Source: Faecalimicrobium dakarense (GTDB lineage Bacteria > Bacillota > Clostridia > Peptostreptococcales > Peptostreptococcaceae). From it: a stretch of DNA of 64,000 nt. The DNA is taken from assembly GCF_000499525.1 (NCBI RefSeq), contig NZ_HG529275.1, forward strand, positions 34,833-98,832. The letters are read 5' to 3'. The notes beneath the pieces are model-generated. The model worked only from the letters and a program-made list of their open reading frames with translations. It was not told the DNA's origin and did no database searches. This document shows positions 45,021 through 55,982 of this stretch, piece by piece. Each line of letters opens with the position of its first letter. The stretch's first letter is position 1. Both the position numbers and the translations under genes were made by a program.

Positions 45021-46938
45021 CCGATAATTCTATATTAACATTAGAAAGAGTATCTCCAGATGCGGTGTCATCAGTATTAATAATTTTAATAGGAATACTT
45101 ACTTTAAATGTAGTTCCTTCATTTATCTTAGAATGCACAGTTATAGTTCCATCATGTAAATCTACAAATGATTTTACAATAGATAAACCGATACCGCTTC
45201 CTTCATTATATCTAGTAAAACTATCATCTATTTGAGTAAACTTATCAAATATTTTAGATAAATTTTTTTCATCTATTCCAATTCCAAAGTCTTTAACAAT
45301 AAATTTAAGTTCTTTATTCTTGACAACTATATTAGCCAGTATTTTTGAATTATTTCTAGAAAATTTAATAGAATTAGAAAGCAAGTTTAGAACTATTCTT
45401 TCTATTTTTTCTGAGTCAACGGCCATTATTAGTTCTTCAACATTAGTATCAAATACTATTTCTAACTCTTTAGACATAGCATAAGGTATAACTGATAGTA
45501 CAGTATCTTCTATTAAAGTTATTACATCTACATTTTTTAAATTTAAATCACCAAAACCAGAATCTATCTTTGCAATATCAATTATATTGTTAATAAGCCT
45601 AATAAGCCTATTAGCGTTTTGGTCAATAATATCTAATGTATTATCTATATTACTATTAGCGTTATAATTTAATTTCCTTAAAAGTTGATTAGAGGAAGAT
45701 ATAACGGCAACCGGAGTTCTAAGTTCATGGCTTATATTTGATATAAAATTACTTTTAGCATTGTTTGCATCTTCAGCAAGCTGCTTTGCACGCCTTAATT
45801 CTTCATGATATTTTTTATGTCTCATAGATCTAATTAAAAGAGCTATAATTATTAATATAAATCCTAGTATAGTAAAGCTAACAGGAAGTATTAAACCTTT
45901 ATACTTTACCCAAAATGGAATTGGTTTGTTTATTATTATAGATTCTTTTGGAATCGAATTTAAGGAGATATTATTTTCCTTTAAATTATTGTAATTAAAC
46001 ATCCATATATTAGCTTCATCATTATTTATAAATTTTGGTGATGATATTTTATTATTTAAAATATCATTAATTAATTTAGCGGCTTCTTTACCCTGTTCAT
46101 AATGGTTAATAACCTTACCGCCTATCATATTTTCGTAAATATCATAACTTAAATTCGTAAAAATAGGAGTTTTAATATTTTCGTTGATTATATTAATAGA
46201 TTCTTTAACACTTATAGATTTTCCAGCTCCATCACGATAAGGATATAAAAAAAATACAATATCCTTATTAGGGTCTAATTTTGATAAATCATTTAAAAAG
46301 TAATTATTAACCTCTGATGGCATCGGTAAATATTTAAAATTAAACTGTTTATATGAATCTTTGAAACTATAAAACTCATCTATTTCCTTTTTATACTTTT
46401 TTGAATTTCCTGTAATTAAAACTAAGTTTCTTTTTTCTTTACTGTTTTTAGGATAAAGCCTATTTATTAAACTTAAATTCTCAGATATAGAAGGGTGTTC
46501 AATAACACCACCATTAATATTTAATTCTTTAGCTTTTTTTATATTATCTTCTTCACTTACACCAAAGAAAACAATTGGTATATCATAAAATAAAGAATTT
46601 TTATATTTCAAACCAAAATTTAAGGCCATATCGTCACCTAAAATTATTGCATCAAATTTTTTATAATTTTTAATCTTAAACTTCAGTAAATTATAAAATG
46701 TTTCTTCACTCTGTTCAGATTTAAATTTTTTACCATCCATATATTCAATTTGTAAATCATATTTAGGATTAAGTTCATCGGTCAAAGCTTTTACTTGGTC
46801 GTTAAAGCTAGTAAAACCGGGAGAATATGAACTAATAAATAATATACTTTTATCTTGAGCATTTATTTTTATAGGATAAAGAAATATATTACTAGCTAAA
46901 AATATGAACGTAATAATTTTTATAAACTTATTTTTCAT
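45007..46938 (-). CDS. Sensor histidine kinase with ABC-substrate-binding input domain
   Basis: 643 residues. Signal peptide (1-27), external ABC_sub_bind-type periplasmic-binding domain (about 30-335, ILFISSYSPGFTSFNDQVK and GGKVINHYEQGKEAAKLI), one membrane helix (about 350-372), then HisKA (NISHELRTPVAVISS, phospho-His) and HATPase (DFGIGIDEKN, GSGIGLSIVKS). The input domain resembles those in sensors for small peptides, purines or tripartite transport ligands. No receiver domain and no adjacent response regulator, so the partner must be elsewhere. Divergent from the channel gene. Confidence 0.9.
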   Translation of the reverse strand: MKNKFIKIITFIFLASNIFLYPIKINAQDKSILFISSYSPGFTSFNDQVKALTDELNPKYDLQIEYMDGKKFKSEQSEETFYNLLKFKIKNYKKFDAIILGDDMALNFGLKYKNSLFYDIPIVFFGVSEEDNIKKAKELNINGGVIEHPSISENLSLINRLYPKNSKEKRNLVLITGNSKKYKKEIDEFYSFKDSYKQFNFKYLPMPSEVNNYFLNDLSKLDPNKDIVFFLYPYRDGAGKSISVKESINIINENIKTPIFTNLSYDIYENMIGGKVINHYEQGKEAAKLINDILNNKISSPKFINNDEANIWMFNYNNLKENNISLNSIPKESIIINKPIPFWVKYKGLILPVSFTILGFILIIIALLIRSMRHKKYHEELRRAKQLAEDANNAKSNFISNISHELRTPVAVISSSNQLLRKLNYNANSNIDNTLDIIDQNANRLIRLINNIIDIAKIDSGFGDLNLKNVDVITLIEDTVLSVIPYAMSKELEIVFDTNVEELIMAVDSEKIERIVLNLLSNSIKFSRNNSKILANIVVKNKELKFIVKDFGIGIDEKNLSKIFDKFTQIDDSFTRYNEGSGIGLSIVKSFVDLHDGTITVHSKINEGTTFKVSIPIKIINTDDTASGDTLSNVNIELSDIIR

Positions 46939-47117
46939 TATGATTATCCTTTGTAGTTTTATTTATTAAATATTATTATAACAAATATCATGAAACCTAT
47001 GATGAAACTTCAACATGGTAAATAATGTAAAAAAACTTTTAAAAATATAAGAATAGAAATAAAAATAATATTAAAACTATAAATAAAAGTTATAGCATTG
47101 TAAATTTGGAGGACGTA

Positions 47118-48177
47118 ATGACTTGTAAATGGAAATCAGATACATGTGAAAATATATGCTGTGAAAATAAAGCGGATGAAAGTGGTTATTGCATATTCCA
47201 TAAACATAATAAAAATAATGAAGAAAAAAAAGCTTTTATAGATAAAATTAAAAAAGATAAAATAAGCAATTTTAGAGGATTCGTATTTGAAGATAAGTTT
47301 AATATAAATGAAATAATAGATTATGAATATGATGAACTAAAATTTATAGAAATTAAATTTTTAAAAGAAGCTATTTTTAGCAATTACGAGTTTAATGGGA
47401 ATGTATATTTTGAAAATATATATTTTGAAGAAAAAGTATATTTTGAAGAAGCTATATTTAATAAGAACTGCGTTTTTTATAAGGTTGTATTTAATAAAAA
47501 GTATATAAATGAAAAAAATATTTGAAAAGGTTAAATTCAGAGGGCAAAATCTTACTATAAATAAAGCTAAAAATCTTTCGAGAATGGATGGGATAAGATT
47601 TAATGGATGTACAAAATTTATACTTAAAAATATTGACTATAAAAAAGAATTCTATTTAAATGGTAAGATTAATTATAAAATAGCTAGAAATCAAGCACAT
47701 AAAATAGGTGATCATGAAAGAATAGGTCATTATTATTATAAAGAAAGAGCTTATGGATCAAAAACTATGAAGGCATCGGATTATCCAAGCTATAGACACT
47801 ATATGTCTGAAAAGTTCTTTGATATTTTATCAAGATATACTATAGGCTATGGAGAGAGACCGTGGAATATATTTATAATAGCTTTTTTTATAATAAGCAT
47901 ATTTGCATTTTTATATATGTTTACAGGGATAGAAAGTATAAATAGTAATGTAGTTGCAATAAATATATCTAATCTAAATCAATATAGCTTTTTTGAAATT
48001 ATAAAAATATACGTAGATTTATGGTATTTTAGCATGGTTACATTTAGTACTGTTGGATATGGTGATATGATTGTAAGTAGTGTATTGGGAAAAATACTAG
48101 TTAGCATTGAAGTTTTTTTTGGAGTAACAATTGGTGCAACATGGGCATCTGTGGTGATAAAAAGAATGATAAGGTAA
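47118..48177 (+). pseudogene. Pentapeptide-repeat/K+-channel protein, frameshifted
   Basis: Start ATG 47118 (GGAGG 5 bases upstream). The N-terminal part is Cys-rich (CKWKSDTCENICCENKA) and then follows an F-x4-F pentapeptide pattern, which is continued by the next frame (IFEKVKFRGQNL). Removing one A from the A7 run at 47512-47518 makes one 352-residue protein. The C-terminal half has two membrane helices (about residues 250-272 and 325-347) around the potassium-channel filter TVGYGD, i.e. an Ion_trans_2 pore. Pentapeptide-channel fusions exist in other bacteria. If the indel is real, the second part could still be made from the overlapping ATG 47509. Confidence 0.8.
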
Positions 48178-48259
48178 GTTAGTAAATTATTACACATATA
48201 TTATCAACCTAAAAAGGAAAAAACTAATATATACTTATTAATTCAAGAAGGTGACAACT

Positions 48260-49444
48260 GTGAAAAAGAAAATTCAACAACTATTGATACTTTTCATAAT
48301 CTTAGCATGTACAAGCCCTACATTAATATATGCTAAAGATAAAAACATTGATAAGTACTCAAAATCATCAATACTTATTGACCAAGATACAAGTAGAGTT
48401 TTATATGAAAAAAATCCAGATGCAAAACTACCTTTAGCTAGCTTAAGTAAAATGATGACATTTTTACTAGCAATAGAAGCTATAGAAAATAATGAAGTTA
48501 AAAAGACAGATATAATAACAGTAGATGCATCAATTGCTAAAGTTAGAGGATCAAGCTATCATTTAAAGGTAGGAGAAAAAGTACCATTATATGAACTTAT
48601 GAAAGGGCTTATGATAGTATCTGGAAATGACGCAGCAGTGGCAATAGCGAAGCACGTAGGTAAGGATGACAAAGCATTTGTAGAAAGAATGAATAAAAAA
48701 GCAAGTGAAATAGGAATGACAAATACACACTTTGTAAACTGTAACGGTCTTCCTATATATGATTTAAGTGATCCTAAAAAGCCACCTAAAGAAAATATAT
48801 CAACTGCAAGAGATATAGCTACTCTTGGAAAGTACATGTTTGATAATTATGAAAAAGAAGTAACGGCTATAACTGATATGGCCACTTATTCATATCCTGA
48901 AAGAGGATTTGTAAAAAATAATACAAATGCACTACTTAGAATATTACCAGAAGTAGATGGTATTAAAACTGGATATACAGGAAATGCAGGATATTGTTTA
49001 TCTTTTTCAATGAAAGTAAATGAAACTGATAAAAATGAAAAAGAAAGAAGATTAATTGGTGTAAGCCTTGGTGCAAATCACAAAGATAAAAGATTATCAG
49101 CATCGCTTGCTATGTTAAACTATGGAAGAGACAACTTTAATACTAAAAAAGTAGTTGAAAAAAATCAATTAATAGGTAAGAAATATATAAAAGGCTTACA
49201 AGAATTAGAAGTATCATTAAAAGCAGACAACGAACTTTATACTATTATAGGTAACGAAGAAAATTTAAATTGTCAGGTTACATTTAAGGAAGTAAGTTAT
49301 CCTGTTAAAAAAGGAGACGTCCTTGGAGTAATAAAATATTATACTGATGATGGAGAAATTTTAGGTAGTGTAAATATAGTAAGTGAAAACGATGTAGACC
49401 ACGCATCTTTCAAAACAAAAATTAAAATGATATTTGCTGATTAG
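48260..49444 (+). CDS. D-alanyl-D-alanine carboxypeptidase (PBP5/DacF type)
   Basis: 394 residues from GTG 48260, which has AGAAGGTG 6 bases upstream; GTG 48251 overlaps that site and is less likely. Signal peptide (1-25) and the three penicillin-binding motifs: SLSK (nucleophile Ser61, Lys64), SGN and KTG (GIKTGYTGNAG). A C-terminal beta domain (residues 310-394, VSLKADNELYTIIGNEEN) follows, as in PBP5. It removes the last D-Ala of peptidoglycan peptides, and DacF-type enzymes often act in sporulation. No clear C-terminal amphipathic anchor is seen. Own promoter region; not coupled to rpsB. Confidence 0.92.
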   Translation: MKKKIQQLLILFIILACTSPTLIYAKDKNIDKYSKSSILIDQDTSRVLYEKNPDAKLPLASLSKMMTFLLAIEAIENNEVKKTDIITVDASIAKVRGSSYHLKVGEKVPLYELMKGLMIVSGNDAAVAIAKHVGKDDKAFVERMNKKASEIGMTNTHFVNCNGLPIYDLSDPKKPPKENISTARDIATLGKYMFDNYEKEVTAITDMATYSYPERGFVKNNTNALLRILPEVDGIKTGYTGNAGYCLSFSMKVNETDKNEKERRLIGVSLGANHKDKRLSASLAMLNYGRDNFNTKKVVEKNQLIGKKYIKGLQELEVSLKADNELYTIIGNEENLNCQVTFKEVSYPVKKGDVLGVIKYYTDDGEILGSVNIVSENDVDHASFKTKIKMIFAD

Positions 49445-49506
49445 ATAAAAAGAAAAATGTATATAATTTAGATAAAAAGAGTAAAAAATAAAAGAAATAA
49501 AAAATA

Positions 49507-49535
49507 TTGTAATTTATAAATCTCTATGATATACT
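49507..49535 (+). promoter_or_regulatory. Promoter of the rpsB operon
   Basis: TTGTAA (49507-49512), 17 bases, TATACT (49530-49535). Confidence 0.7.
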
Positions 49536-49559
49536 ACTAGAGGTGAAAAAATTAAATAA

Positions 49560-49640
49560 TCACACACGACAATGGGATCCTGAAAAGGTGCCTAAAATGG
49601 TTTTTTTGGGAGATGATCATGTCGGAGGTATAAAACCAAG
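49560..49640 (+). promoter_or_regulatory. Structured leader before rpsB
   Basis: The leader contains CGACA (49568-49572) and TGTCG (49620-49624), which close a stem around GGGATCC and GGGAGATGATC segments. The size and place fit an autoregulatory ribosomal-protein leader bound by S2. No strict consensus is known to me for clostridia, so this is a low-confidence call. Confidence 0.4.
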
Positions 49641-49651
49641 GAGGTAGCAAC

Positions 49652-50368
49652 ATGTCAGTAATATCAATGAAACAATTATTAGAAGCTGGTGTTCACTTTG
49701 GACATCAAACTAGAAGATGGAACCCTAAAATGGCTAAATACATCTTCACAGAAAGAAACGGAATATACATCATAGACTTACAAAAAACTGTAAAGAAAGC
49801 TGAAGAAGCTTACAAGGCTATGAAAGAAGTAGCTGAAACTGGAAAGCCAGTTTTATTCGTAGGAACTAAGAAGCAAGCTCAAGATGCTATAAAAGACGAA
49901 GCTGAAAGATGTGGAATGTTCTACGTAAACGAAAGATGGTTAGGTGGAATGTTAACAAACCACAATACTATACAAACAAGAATAAAGAAATTAAGAGAAT
50001 TAGAAAAAATGGAAAACGAAGGTGTATTCAACGTTTTACCTAAAAAAGAAGTTATAAAATTAAGAGCTGAAAAAGAAAAATTAGAAAAATACTTAAACGG
50101 TATGAAGGATATGCCTGAATTACCAGGAGCTATGTTCGTAGTTGACCCAAGAAAAGAAAGCATAGCTATACAAGAAGCTCACAGATTAGGAATACAAGTA
50201 TTCGGAATAGTTGATACTAACTGTGATCCAGAAGAATTAGATTACGCTATACCTGGAAATGACGATGCTATAAGAGCTGTTAAATTAATAACTGCTGCTA
50301 TGGCAAATGCTATAATAGAAGGAAGACAAGGTGCTGAAGAAGAAGTATCTGAAGAAGAACAAGCATAA
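49652..50368 (+). CDS. rpsB: 30S ribosomal protein S2
   Basis: 238 residues, full length; binds the 30S head near S1/16S helix 26. Canonical start [20 protein letters not shown] and [13 protein letters not shown], with VDPRKE. AAGGAGGTAG site. Codons use GCT, GTT and TTA heavily, as expected for a highly expressed gene. It heads a translation, nucleotide and lipid operon. Confidence 0.98.
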   Translation: MSVISMKQLLEAGVHFGHQTRRWNPKMAKYIFTERNGIYIIDLQKTVKKAEEAYKAMKEVAETGKPVLFVGTKKQAQDAIKDEAERCGMFYVNERWLGGMLTNHNTIQTRIKKLRELEKMENEGVFNVLPKKEVIKLRAEKEKLEKYLNGMKDMPELPGAMFVVDPRKESIAIQEAHRLGIQVFGIVDTNCDPEELDYAIPGNDDAIRAVKLITAAMANAIIEGRQGAEEEVSEEEQA

Positions 50369-50385
50369 TCAAAAAATTACAACTA

Positions 50386-50412
50386 AATGGTAAGGGTCTA
50401 GCCCTTACCATT
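50386..50412 (+). terminator. Hairpin between rpsB and tsf (attenuator or processing site)
   Basis: AATGGTAAGGG (50386-50396) pairs with CCCTTACCATT (50402-50412), a perfect 11-bp stem with a 5-base loop. No T run follows, so it more likely tunes tsf expression or mRNA stability than stops all transcription. Confidence 0.65.
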
Positions 50413-50436
50413 AATAATATGTAGGAGGATACCAAA

Positions 50437-51345
50437 ATGGCTATAACTGCACAAATGGTTAAAGAGTTAAGAGAAAGTACTGGCGCTGGAATGATGGACT
50501 GTAAAAAAGCTTTACAAGAAGCTGAAGGAAACATGGAAAGAGCCGTAGATATATTAAGAGAAAAAGGTTTATCTAAAGCTGCGAAAAAAGCTGATAGAGT
50601 TGCTGCAGAAGGTTTAGTTTGTATAGAACTAAACGCTGACAATACTGTTGCTTCTATGGTAGAAGTAAACTCAGAAACAGATTTCGTTGCTAAAAACGAA
50701 GATTTCAAAACTTTCGTTAAAGATGCTGCTGTAATGGCTTTAGCTACATCTAATGAAGATGTTGCTGGATTATTAGCTGAAACTCATGCAGAAGGAATAT
50801 CTTTACAAGAAGTTTTAAACAACAGAACTGCTAAAATCGGAGAAAAGTTAGACTTAAGAAGATTCGTTAAGTTAACTACTGAAGGGCAAGTTGCTGGATA
50901 CATACATGGTGGTGGAAAAATAGGTGTCTTAGTTGAAATGGCAACTACTGCAAGAGATACAGAAGTTATAGCTATGGGAAGAGATATAGCAATGCAAGTT
51001 GCAGCTATGAATCCTAAGTACGTTTCAAGAAACGATGTAGATGCTGAATACATAGCTCACGAAACAGAAATATTAACTCAACAAGCTTTAAACGAAGGAA
51101 AGCCAGCTAACATAGTTGAAAAAATGATAAAAGGTAGATTAGAAAAGCAATTAAAAGAAGTTTGCTTATTAGAACAACCTTTCGTTAAAAATGGAGATTT
51201 AACAATAAAGCAATTAGTTGCAGAAACTGCTAAAAAAGTAGGAGCTGAAATAGAAGTTGTTAGAGTTGTTAGATTCGAAGTTGGAGAAGGTATAGAAAAG
51301 AAAGAAGAAAACTTTGCAGAAGAAGTTGCTAAGCAACTTAAGTAA
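50437..51345 (+). CDS. tsf: Elongation factor Ts
   Basis: 302 residues, full length. EF-Ts recharges EF-Tu with GTP. N-terminal UBA-like AQMVKELRESTGAGMMDCKK and the TDFVAKN motif that contacts EF-Tu are intact. GTAGGAGG site. Highly expressed codon use as in rpsB. Confidence 0.98.
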   Translation: MAITAQMVKELRESTGAGMMDCKKALQEAEGNMERAVDILREKGLSKAAKKADRVAAEGLVCIELNADNTVASMVEVNSETDFVAKNEDFKTFVKDAAVMALATSNEDVAGLLAETHAEGISLQEVLNNRTAKIGEKLDLRRFVKLTTEGQVAGYIHGGGKIGVLVEMATTARDTEVIAMGRDIAMQVAAMNPKYVSRNDVDAEYIAHETEILTQQALNEGKPANIVEKMIKGRLEKQLKEVCLLEQPFVKNGDLTIKQLVAETAKKVGAEIEVVRVVRFEVGEGIEKKEENFAEEVAKQLK

Positions 51346-51350
51346 TTGTT

Positions 51351-51381
51351 AAAAGAGAACACTTAAGTGTTCTCTTTTTTT
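51351..51381 (+). terminator. Terminator after tsf
   Basis: AAAAGAGAACACTTAAGTGTTCTCTTTT palindrome with eight T. Downstream pyrH probably needs its own promoter or readthrough. Confidence 0.92.
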
Positions 51382-51405
51382 TGAAAAATCAGGAAAAAAG
51401 ATTAA

Positions 51406-52125
<720 letters not shown>

Positions 52126-52216
52126 ATTAACCAAATTTAGGCATATATAGGGCTTGTCTAATTATATGAAAAACAGTTATTATATAAATATATATTAAAT
52201 ATAGGAGGGTATTAAA

Positions 52217-52771
52217 ATGAAAGAAGTACAAAAGCAATTACAAGATAAAATGGCTAAAACTATAGAAGCTTTAAAATATGATTACACAAGTATAAGAGCG
52301 GGAAGAGCTAGTGCTCAGATGTTAGATAAAATAAGAGTTGATTACTATGGAACACCAACTCCAGTTAACCAAATAGGTGCTGTATCTGTTCCAGAACCTA
52401 GAACTATAATGATAAGCCCATGGGATAAGACTGCTATGTCTGAAATAGAAAAAGCTATAAGAAACTCTGATTTAGGACTTAACCCAACTAATGATGGTAA
52501 TGTTATAAGATTATCAGTTCCAGCTTTAACAGAAGAAAGAAGAAAAGAATTAGCTAAGCAAGTTAATAAAGTTGCTGAAGAATTTAAAGTTAGATTAAGA
52601 AATGAAAGAAGAGATGCTAACGATAAGTTAAAGAAAATGGAAAAAGACGGAGAAATAAGTGAAGATGAATTAAAGAAGGCTCAAGACGAAGTTCAAAAGA
52701 TTACAGATAAATTCATCAAAGATATAGATGCAGTAGCTAAGGCAAAAGAAGCAGATATAATGGAGGTATAA
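52217..52771 (+). CDS. frr: Ribosome recycling factor
   Basis: 184 residues, full length. Splits post-termination ribosomes with EF-G. Contains SIRAGRASAQMLDKI, VPEPRTIMISPWD and the long C-terminal helix with RRDANDKLKKMEKDGEIS. The last codons contain ATGGAGG, the ribosome site for the next small gene. Confidence 0.98.
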   Translation: MKEVQKQLQDKMAKTIEALKYDYTSIRAGRASAQMLDKIRVDYYGTPTPVNQIGAVSVPEPRTIMISPWDKTAMSEIEKAIRNSDLGLNPTNDGNVIRLSVPALTEERRKELAKQVNKVAEEFKVRLRNERRDANDKLKKMEKDGEISEDELKKAQDEVQKITDKFIKDIDAVAKAKEADIMEV

Positions 52772-52773
52772 TA

Positions 52774-52977
52774 TTGGAAAAATATTATAACCTTTTAGGC
52801 CTTCATGTAAATGATGTAGAAAGTCACTTTAAAAATAAAAATATAAAATACACTATTAGAACTATTCAAGGTAAAAAAGACAAGGATAAACTAGTTATAC
52901 CTAAAGTCATAAAGATATCAGAATTAGATGATAGTGTAGAACTATTAATCACATATTTTTCTAACTCCTTAATTTAA
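52774..52977 (+). CDS. Small protein between frr and uppS, 67 residues
   Basis: TTG start at 52774, with ATGGAGGT from the end of frr at good spacing. Sequence MEKYYNLLGLHVNDVESHFK, basic in the middle (GKKDKDKLVIPKVIKI), ending VELLITYFSNSLI. Probably alpha/beta. It is not a recognised family, but its position and coupling suggest a real gene. A hairpin spans its stop. Confidence 0.7.
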   Translation: MEKYYNLLGLHVNDVESHFKNKNIKYTIRTIQGKKDKDKLVIPKVIKISELDDSVELLITYFSNSLI

Positions 52978-52987
52978 GGAGTTAGAA
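52959..52987 (+). terminator. Hairpin over the end of the 67-residue gene
   Basis: TTCTAACTCCTTAA (52959-52972) and TTAAGGAGTTAGAA (52974-52987) form a perfect 14-bp stem. No T run follows; possible attenuator ahead of uppS. Confidence 0.55.
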
Positions 52988-53005
52988 TTAATATTGGAGG
53001 CAAAT

Positions 53006-53740
53006 ATGAATAAAAACAGTACATATGACATAGACTTAAATAAAGTACCTACTCATATAGCTATTATAATGGATGGAAATGGAAGATGGGCTAAATCTAA
53101 ATTTCTTCCAAGAACAGCAGGACATAAAGCTGGGGTAGAAACTATAAGAGAAGTTGTAAAAGAATGTTCAAGATTAGGTGTAAAGCATTTAACACTTTAC
53201 GCTTTTTCAACAGAAAATTGGAAAAGACCTAAGATTGAAGTAGATACACTGATGAGTTTATTATCAACATATCTAAAAAATGAAATAAGAGAACTTCACA
53301 GTAATGATGTGAAGGTAACAGCAATAGGTGATGTAAGTCAATTACCAAAGAGTTGTATAGAAGAATTAGAAAGAGCTTATGAACTAACAAAGTATAATAC
53401 TGGAGTTAACTTAAACTTGGCATTAAACTATGGAAGTAGATATGATATAAAAAATGCTATGGTAAATATAGCAAAAGATGTAAAATGTGGTAAAATAGAT
53501 ATAATAGATATAGAAGAAGATACTATAAAAAACTATTTGAGCACAAAGTCTATTCCAGACCCAGATTTAATCATTAGAACTAGTGGAGAAGAAAGATTAA
53601 GTAATTTCCTACTTTGGGAAGCTGCATATTCGGAATTCTATTTTACAGATATACACTGGCCAGCATTTAATGCTAGTGAACTTCAAAAGGCTATCTACGT
53701 ATATCAAACTAGAGACAGAAGGTTTGGAGGACTAAAGTAA
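53006..53740 (+). CDS. uppS: Undecaprenyl diphosphate synthase (isoprenyl transferase)
   Basis: 244 residues from ATG 53006 with GGAGG 5 bases upstream; the TTG at 52994 overlaps that site. It makes the C55 lipid carrier for peptidoglycan and capsule. Motifs AIIMDGNGRWAK (catalytic Asp), GHKAG, LTLYAFSTENWKRP and LIIRTSGEERLSNFLLWEAAYSEFYF are canonical. Confidence 0.97.
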   Translation: MNKNSTYDIDLNKVPTHIAIIMDGNGRWAKSKFLPRTAGHKAGVETIREVVKECSRLGVKHLTLYAFSTENWKRPKIEVDTLMSLLSTYLKNEIRELHSNDVKVTAIGDVSQLPKSCIEELERAYELTKYNTGVNLNLALNYGSRYDIKNAMVNIAKDVKCGKIDIIDIEEDTIKNYLSTKSIPDPDLIIRTSGEERLSNFLLWEAAYSEFYFTDIHWPAFNASELQKAIYVYQTRDRRFGGLK

Positions 53741-53752
53741 GGAGAATATTTT

Positions 53753-54532
53753 ATGCTTACAAGGATTATTGGTGGATTGACCCTAATACCGTTATTTTTA
53801 TTTATTATAGTTGGAGGGATACCTTTATACATCGCGGAAGTAGCAATAGTTTGCATTGGACTTAATGAATTTTATAAAGCATTCAAAAGTAAAAATATAA
53901 ATCCATTATTTATTATAGGGTATATATTTGCAGTATATTTAGGTATAAAAAATACATTTAATTTACATATAGAATATACTTATGTAATAGTATTTATACT
54001 TTTCTTAATAGGTATAGGATATCTTTTAAAATGTAAAAATAATATAATAGATATTGCAATTACATTTTTAGGGATTTTTTATGTAGCAATATTTTTAGAT
54101 TTTATAATACTTACAACAAATGATTTTGAATTTGGGCAGATTTATGTATGGCTTATATTTATAATATCCTTTGCGACAGATACATTTGCATACTTCACTG
54201 GATATTTATTTGGAAGACGCAAACTAATACCTAAAGTAAGCCCTAAAAAAACCGTTGAAGGAAGTATTGGTGGTATACTAGGAAGTGCATGCCTTTGTAT
54301 TTTATTTGGATATATATTTAATATAAATTTATTTACTATGGCTGTAATAGGTAGTTTGGGAAGTATAGTTGCACAATGTGGGGACTTATTTGCATCTTCA
54401 ATAAAGAGATATGTAGGTATAAAAGATTATGGAAAATTAATACCAGGTCATGGCGGTATATTAGATAGATTTGATAGTGTTATATTAGTAGCACCGTATG
54501 TATATTATGCAATCGACTTTTTTATTAAGTAG
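53753..54532 (+). CDS. cdsA: Phosphatidate cytidylyltransferase
   Basis: 259 residues, about seven membrane segments. Converts phosphatidate and CTP into CDP-diacylglycerol for phospholipid synthesis. The signature near the end, KDYGKLIPGHGGILDRFDSV, is present, as is PKVSPKKTVEGSIGG. Starts 12 bases after uppS. Confidence 0.96.
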   Translation: MLTRIIGGLTLIPLFLFIIVGGIPLYIAEVAIVCIGLNEFYKAFKSKNINPLFIIGYIFAVYLGIKNTFNLHIEYTYVIVFILFLIGIGYLLKCKNNIIDIAITFLGIFYVAIFLDFIILTTNDFEFGQIYVWLIFIISFATDTFAYFTGYLFGRRKLIPKVSPKKTVEGSIGGILGSACLCILFGYIFNINLFTMAVIGSLGSIVAQCGDLFASSIKRYVGIKDYGKLIPGHGGILDRFDSVILVAPYVYYAIDFFIK

Positions 54533-54558
54533 CTTCAGTTTAACTGAAGCTTTAATTA
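54532..54558 (+). terminator. Terminator after cdsA
   Basis: AGCTTCAGTT and AACTGAAGCT pair with a 1-base loop region, overlapping the cdsA stop; TTTAATT follows. Confidence 0.7.
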
Positions 54559-54781
54559 TATTCAAAACTATTAAATTTGAGCAAAATAATCTTCTACACT
54601 TTATTTAAATAGAATTTTTGTAGAATTTTTGTTAAAATGAAAAAAACTTCATATAATATGAAAAGATAAATATTAGTGGTATAATATAACAGTAAATCAA
54701 AGCTTATATTTAAAGAAAGGAATATGGAACAATTAAGTAGAAATAATGTCTATTTATTGGGAAATAAGATAAGTGAATTTT

Positions 54782-55933
54782 ATGAAGAAAATATCTATTT
54801 TAGGATCTACAGGATCTGTTGGAAAGCAAACTCTAGATGTAGTAAGAGCAAACAAAGATAAATTTGAAGTTGTTGCTATTTCTGCTAATAGTAGCGTAGA
54901 TTTATTATTAGAACAAATAAAAGAATTTAGACCTAAATATGTTGCAGTATATGACGAAGTAAGCTGTATGAAATTAAAATCTATGATACCAAGCGATATA
55001 AATATAGAAGTATTAAGTGGTATGGAAGGATTAAAAGCTATATCATCATTAGATGAAATAGATGTATTATTAACTGCTATAGTTGGAATGATAGGATTAC
55101 TTCCTACACTTTGTGCTATAAGAAATGGTAAGGACATAGCTCTTGCTAATAAAGAAACATTAGTATGTGCAGGTAGCTTAGTTATGAATGAAGCTAAAAA
55201 GTATAATGTTAACATATTGCCAGTAGATAGTGAACATAGTGCAATATTCCAATGCTTAAATGGAGAAAAAAATAAGGAAATAGAAAAAATTATACTTACA
55301 GCATCAGGTGGCCCTTTTAGAGGGAAGAAAAAACAAGATTTATTACATATAACTAAAAATGAAGCGCTAAAACATCCTAATTGGAGTATGGGAAGAAAAA
55401 TAAGCATAGATTCATCTACACTTATGAATAAAGGACTAGAAGTTATAGAAGCTAAATGGCTATTTGGAGTAGATTACAATGATATAGATGTAGTAGTACA
55501 TCCTCAGAGTATAATACATTCAATGGTTCAATTTATAGATAGTTCGGTTATGGCTCAACTTGGATGCCCTGATATGAGACTTCCAATACAATATGCATTA
55601 ACTTATCCAGATAGATCTGTAAATGATTTTGAAAGATTAGACCTAGCAAAGCTAGCTACACTTACATTTGAAAATCCAGATTTAGATACATTCCCATGTT
55701 TAAAGCTTGCATATGATACATTAAAAATGGGAGGAACATACTCAGCTGCATTAAATAGTGCTAATGAAGTATTAGTAAGTGAATTTTTAGAGGATAAAAT
55801 TGGCTTCTATGACATACCATATTACATAGAGAAGACTTTAGAAGCTCATAATAGTATAGAGAATCCTACATTAGAAGAAATATTAGAAGTAGATAAATGG
55901 AGTAGAAACTTCGTGAAAAATTCTATAGGTTAA
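54782..55933 (+). CDS. dxr: 1-deoxy-D-xylulose 5-phosphate reductoisomerase
   Basis: 383 residues from ATG 54782; GTG 54773 is an in-frame alternative with a weak GGGA 10 bases upstream. DXR is the second enzyme of the MEP isoprenoid pathway, NADPH-dependent. [14 protein letters not shown] (NADPH loop), [18 protein letters not shown] (metal ligands) and [17 protein letters not shown] are canonical. No good ribosome site lies before either start; a small overlapping frame (ATG 54724 with AAAGAAAGG) precedes it and may feed ribosomes in. Confidence 0.95.
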   Translation: MKKISILGSTGSVGKQTLDVVRANKDKFEVVAISANSSVDLLLEQIKEFRPKYVAVYDEVSCMKLKSMIPSDINIEVLSGMEGLKAISSLDEIDVLLTAIVGMIGLLPTLCAIRNGKDIALANKETLVCAGSLVMNEAKKYNVNILPVDSEHSAIFQCLNGEKNKEIEKIILTASGGPFRGKKKQDLLHITKNEALKHPNWSMGRKISIDSSTLMNKGLEVIEAKWLFGVDYNDIDVVVHPQSIIHSMVQFIDSSVMAQLGCPDMRLPIQYALTYPDRSVNDFERLDLAKLATLTFENPDLDTFPCLKLAYDTLKMGGTYSAALNSANEVLVSEFLEDKIGFYDIPYYIEKTLEAHNSIENPTLEEILEVDKWSRNFVKNSIG

Positions 55934-55982
55934 TAATATAAAAGGTAGGTTTGAAAATTTTATATAAAAGGACGGTGAAATT

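Noticed and set aside
47106..47117. TTG start of the channel gene
   Set aside because: It overlaps the GGAGG site of ATG 47118.
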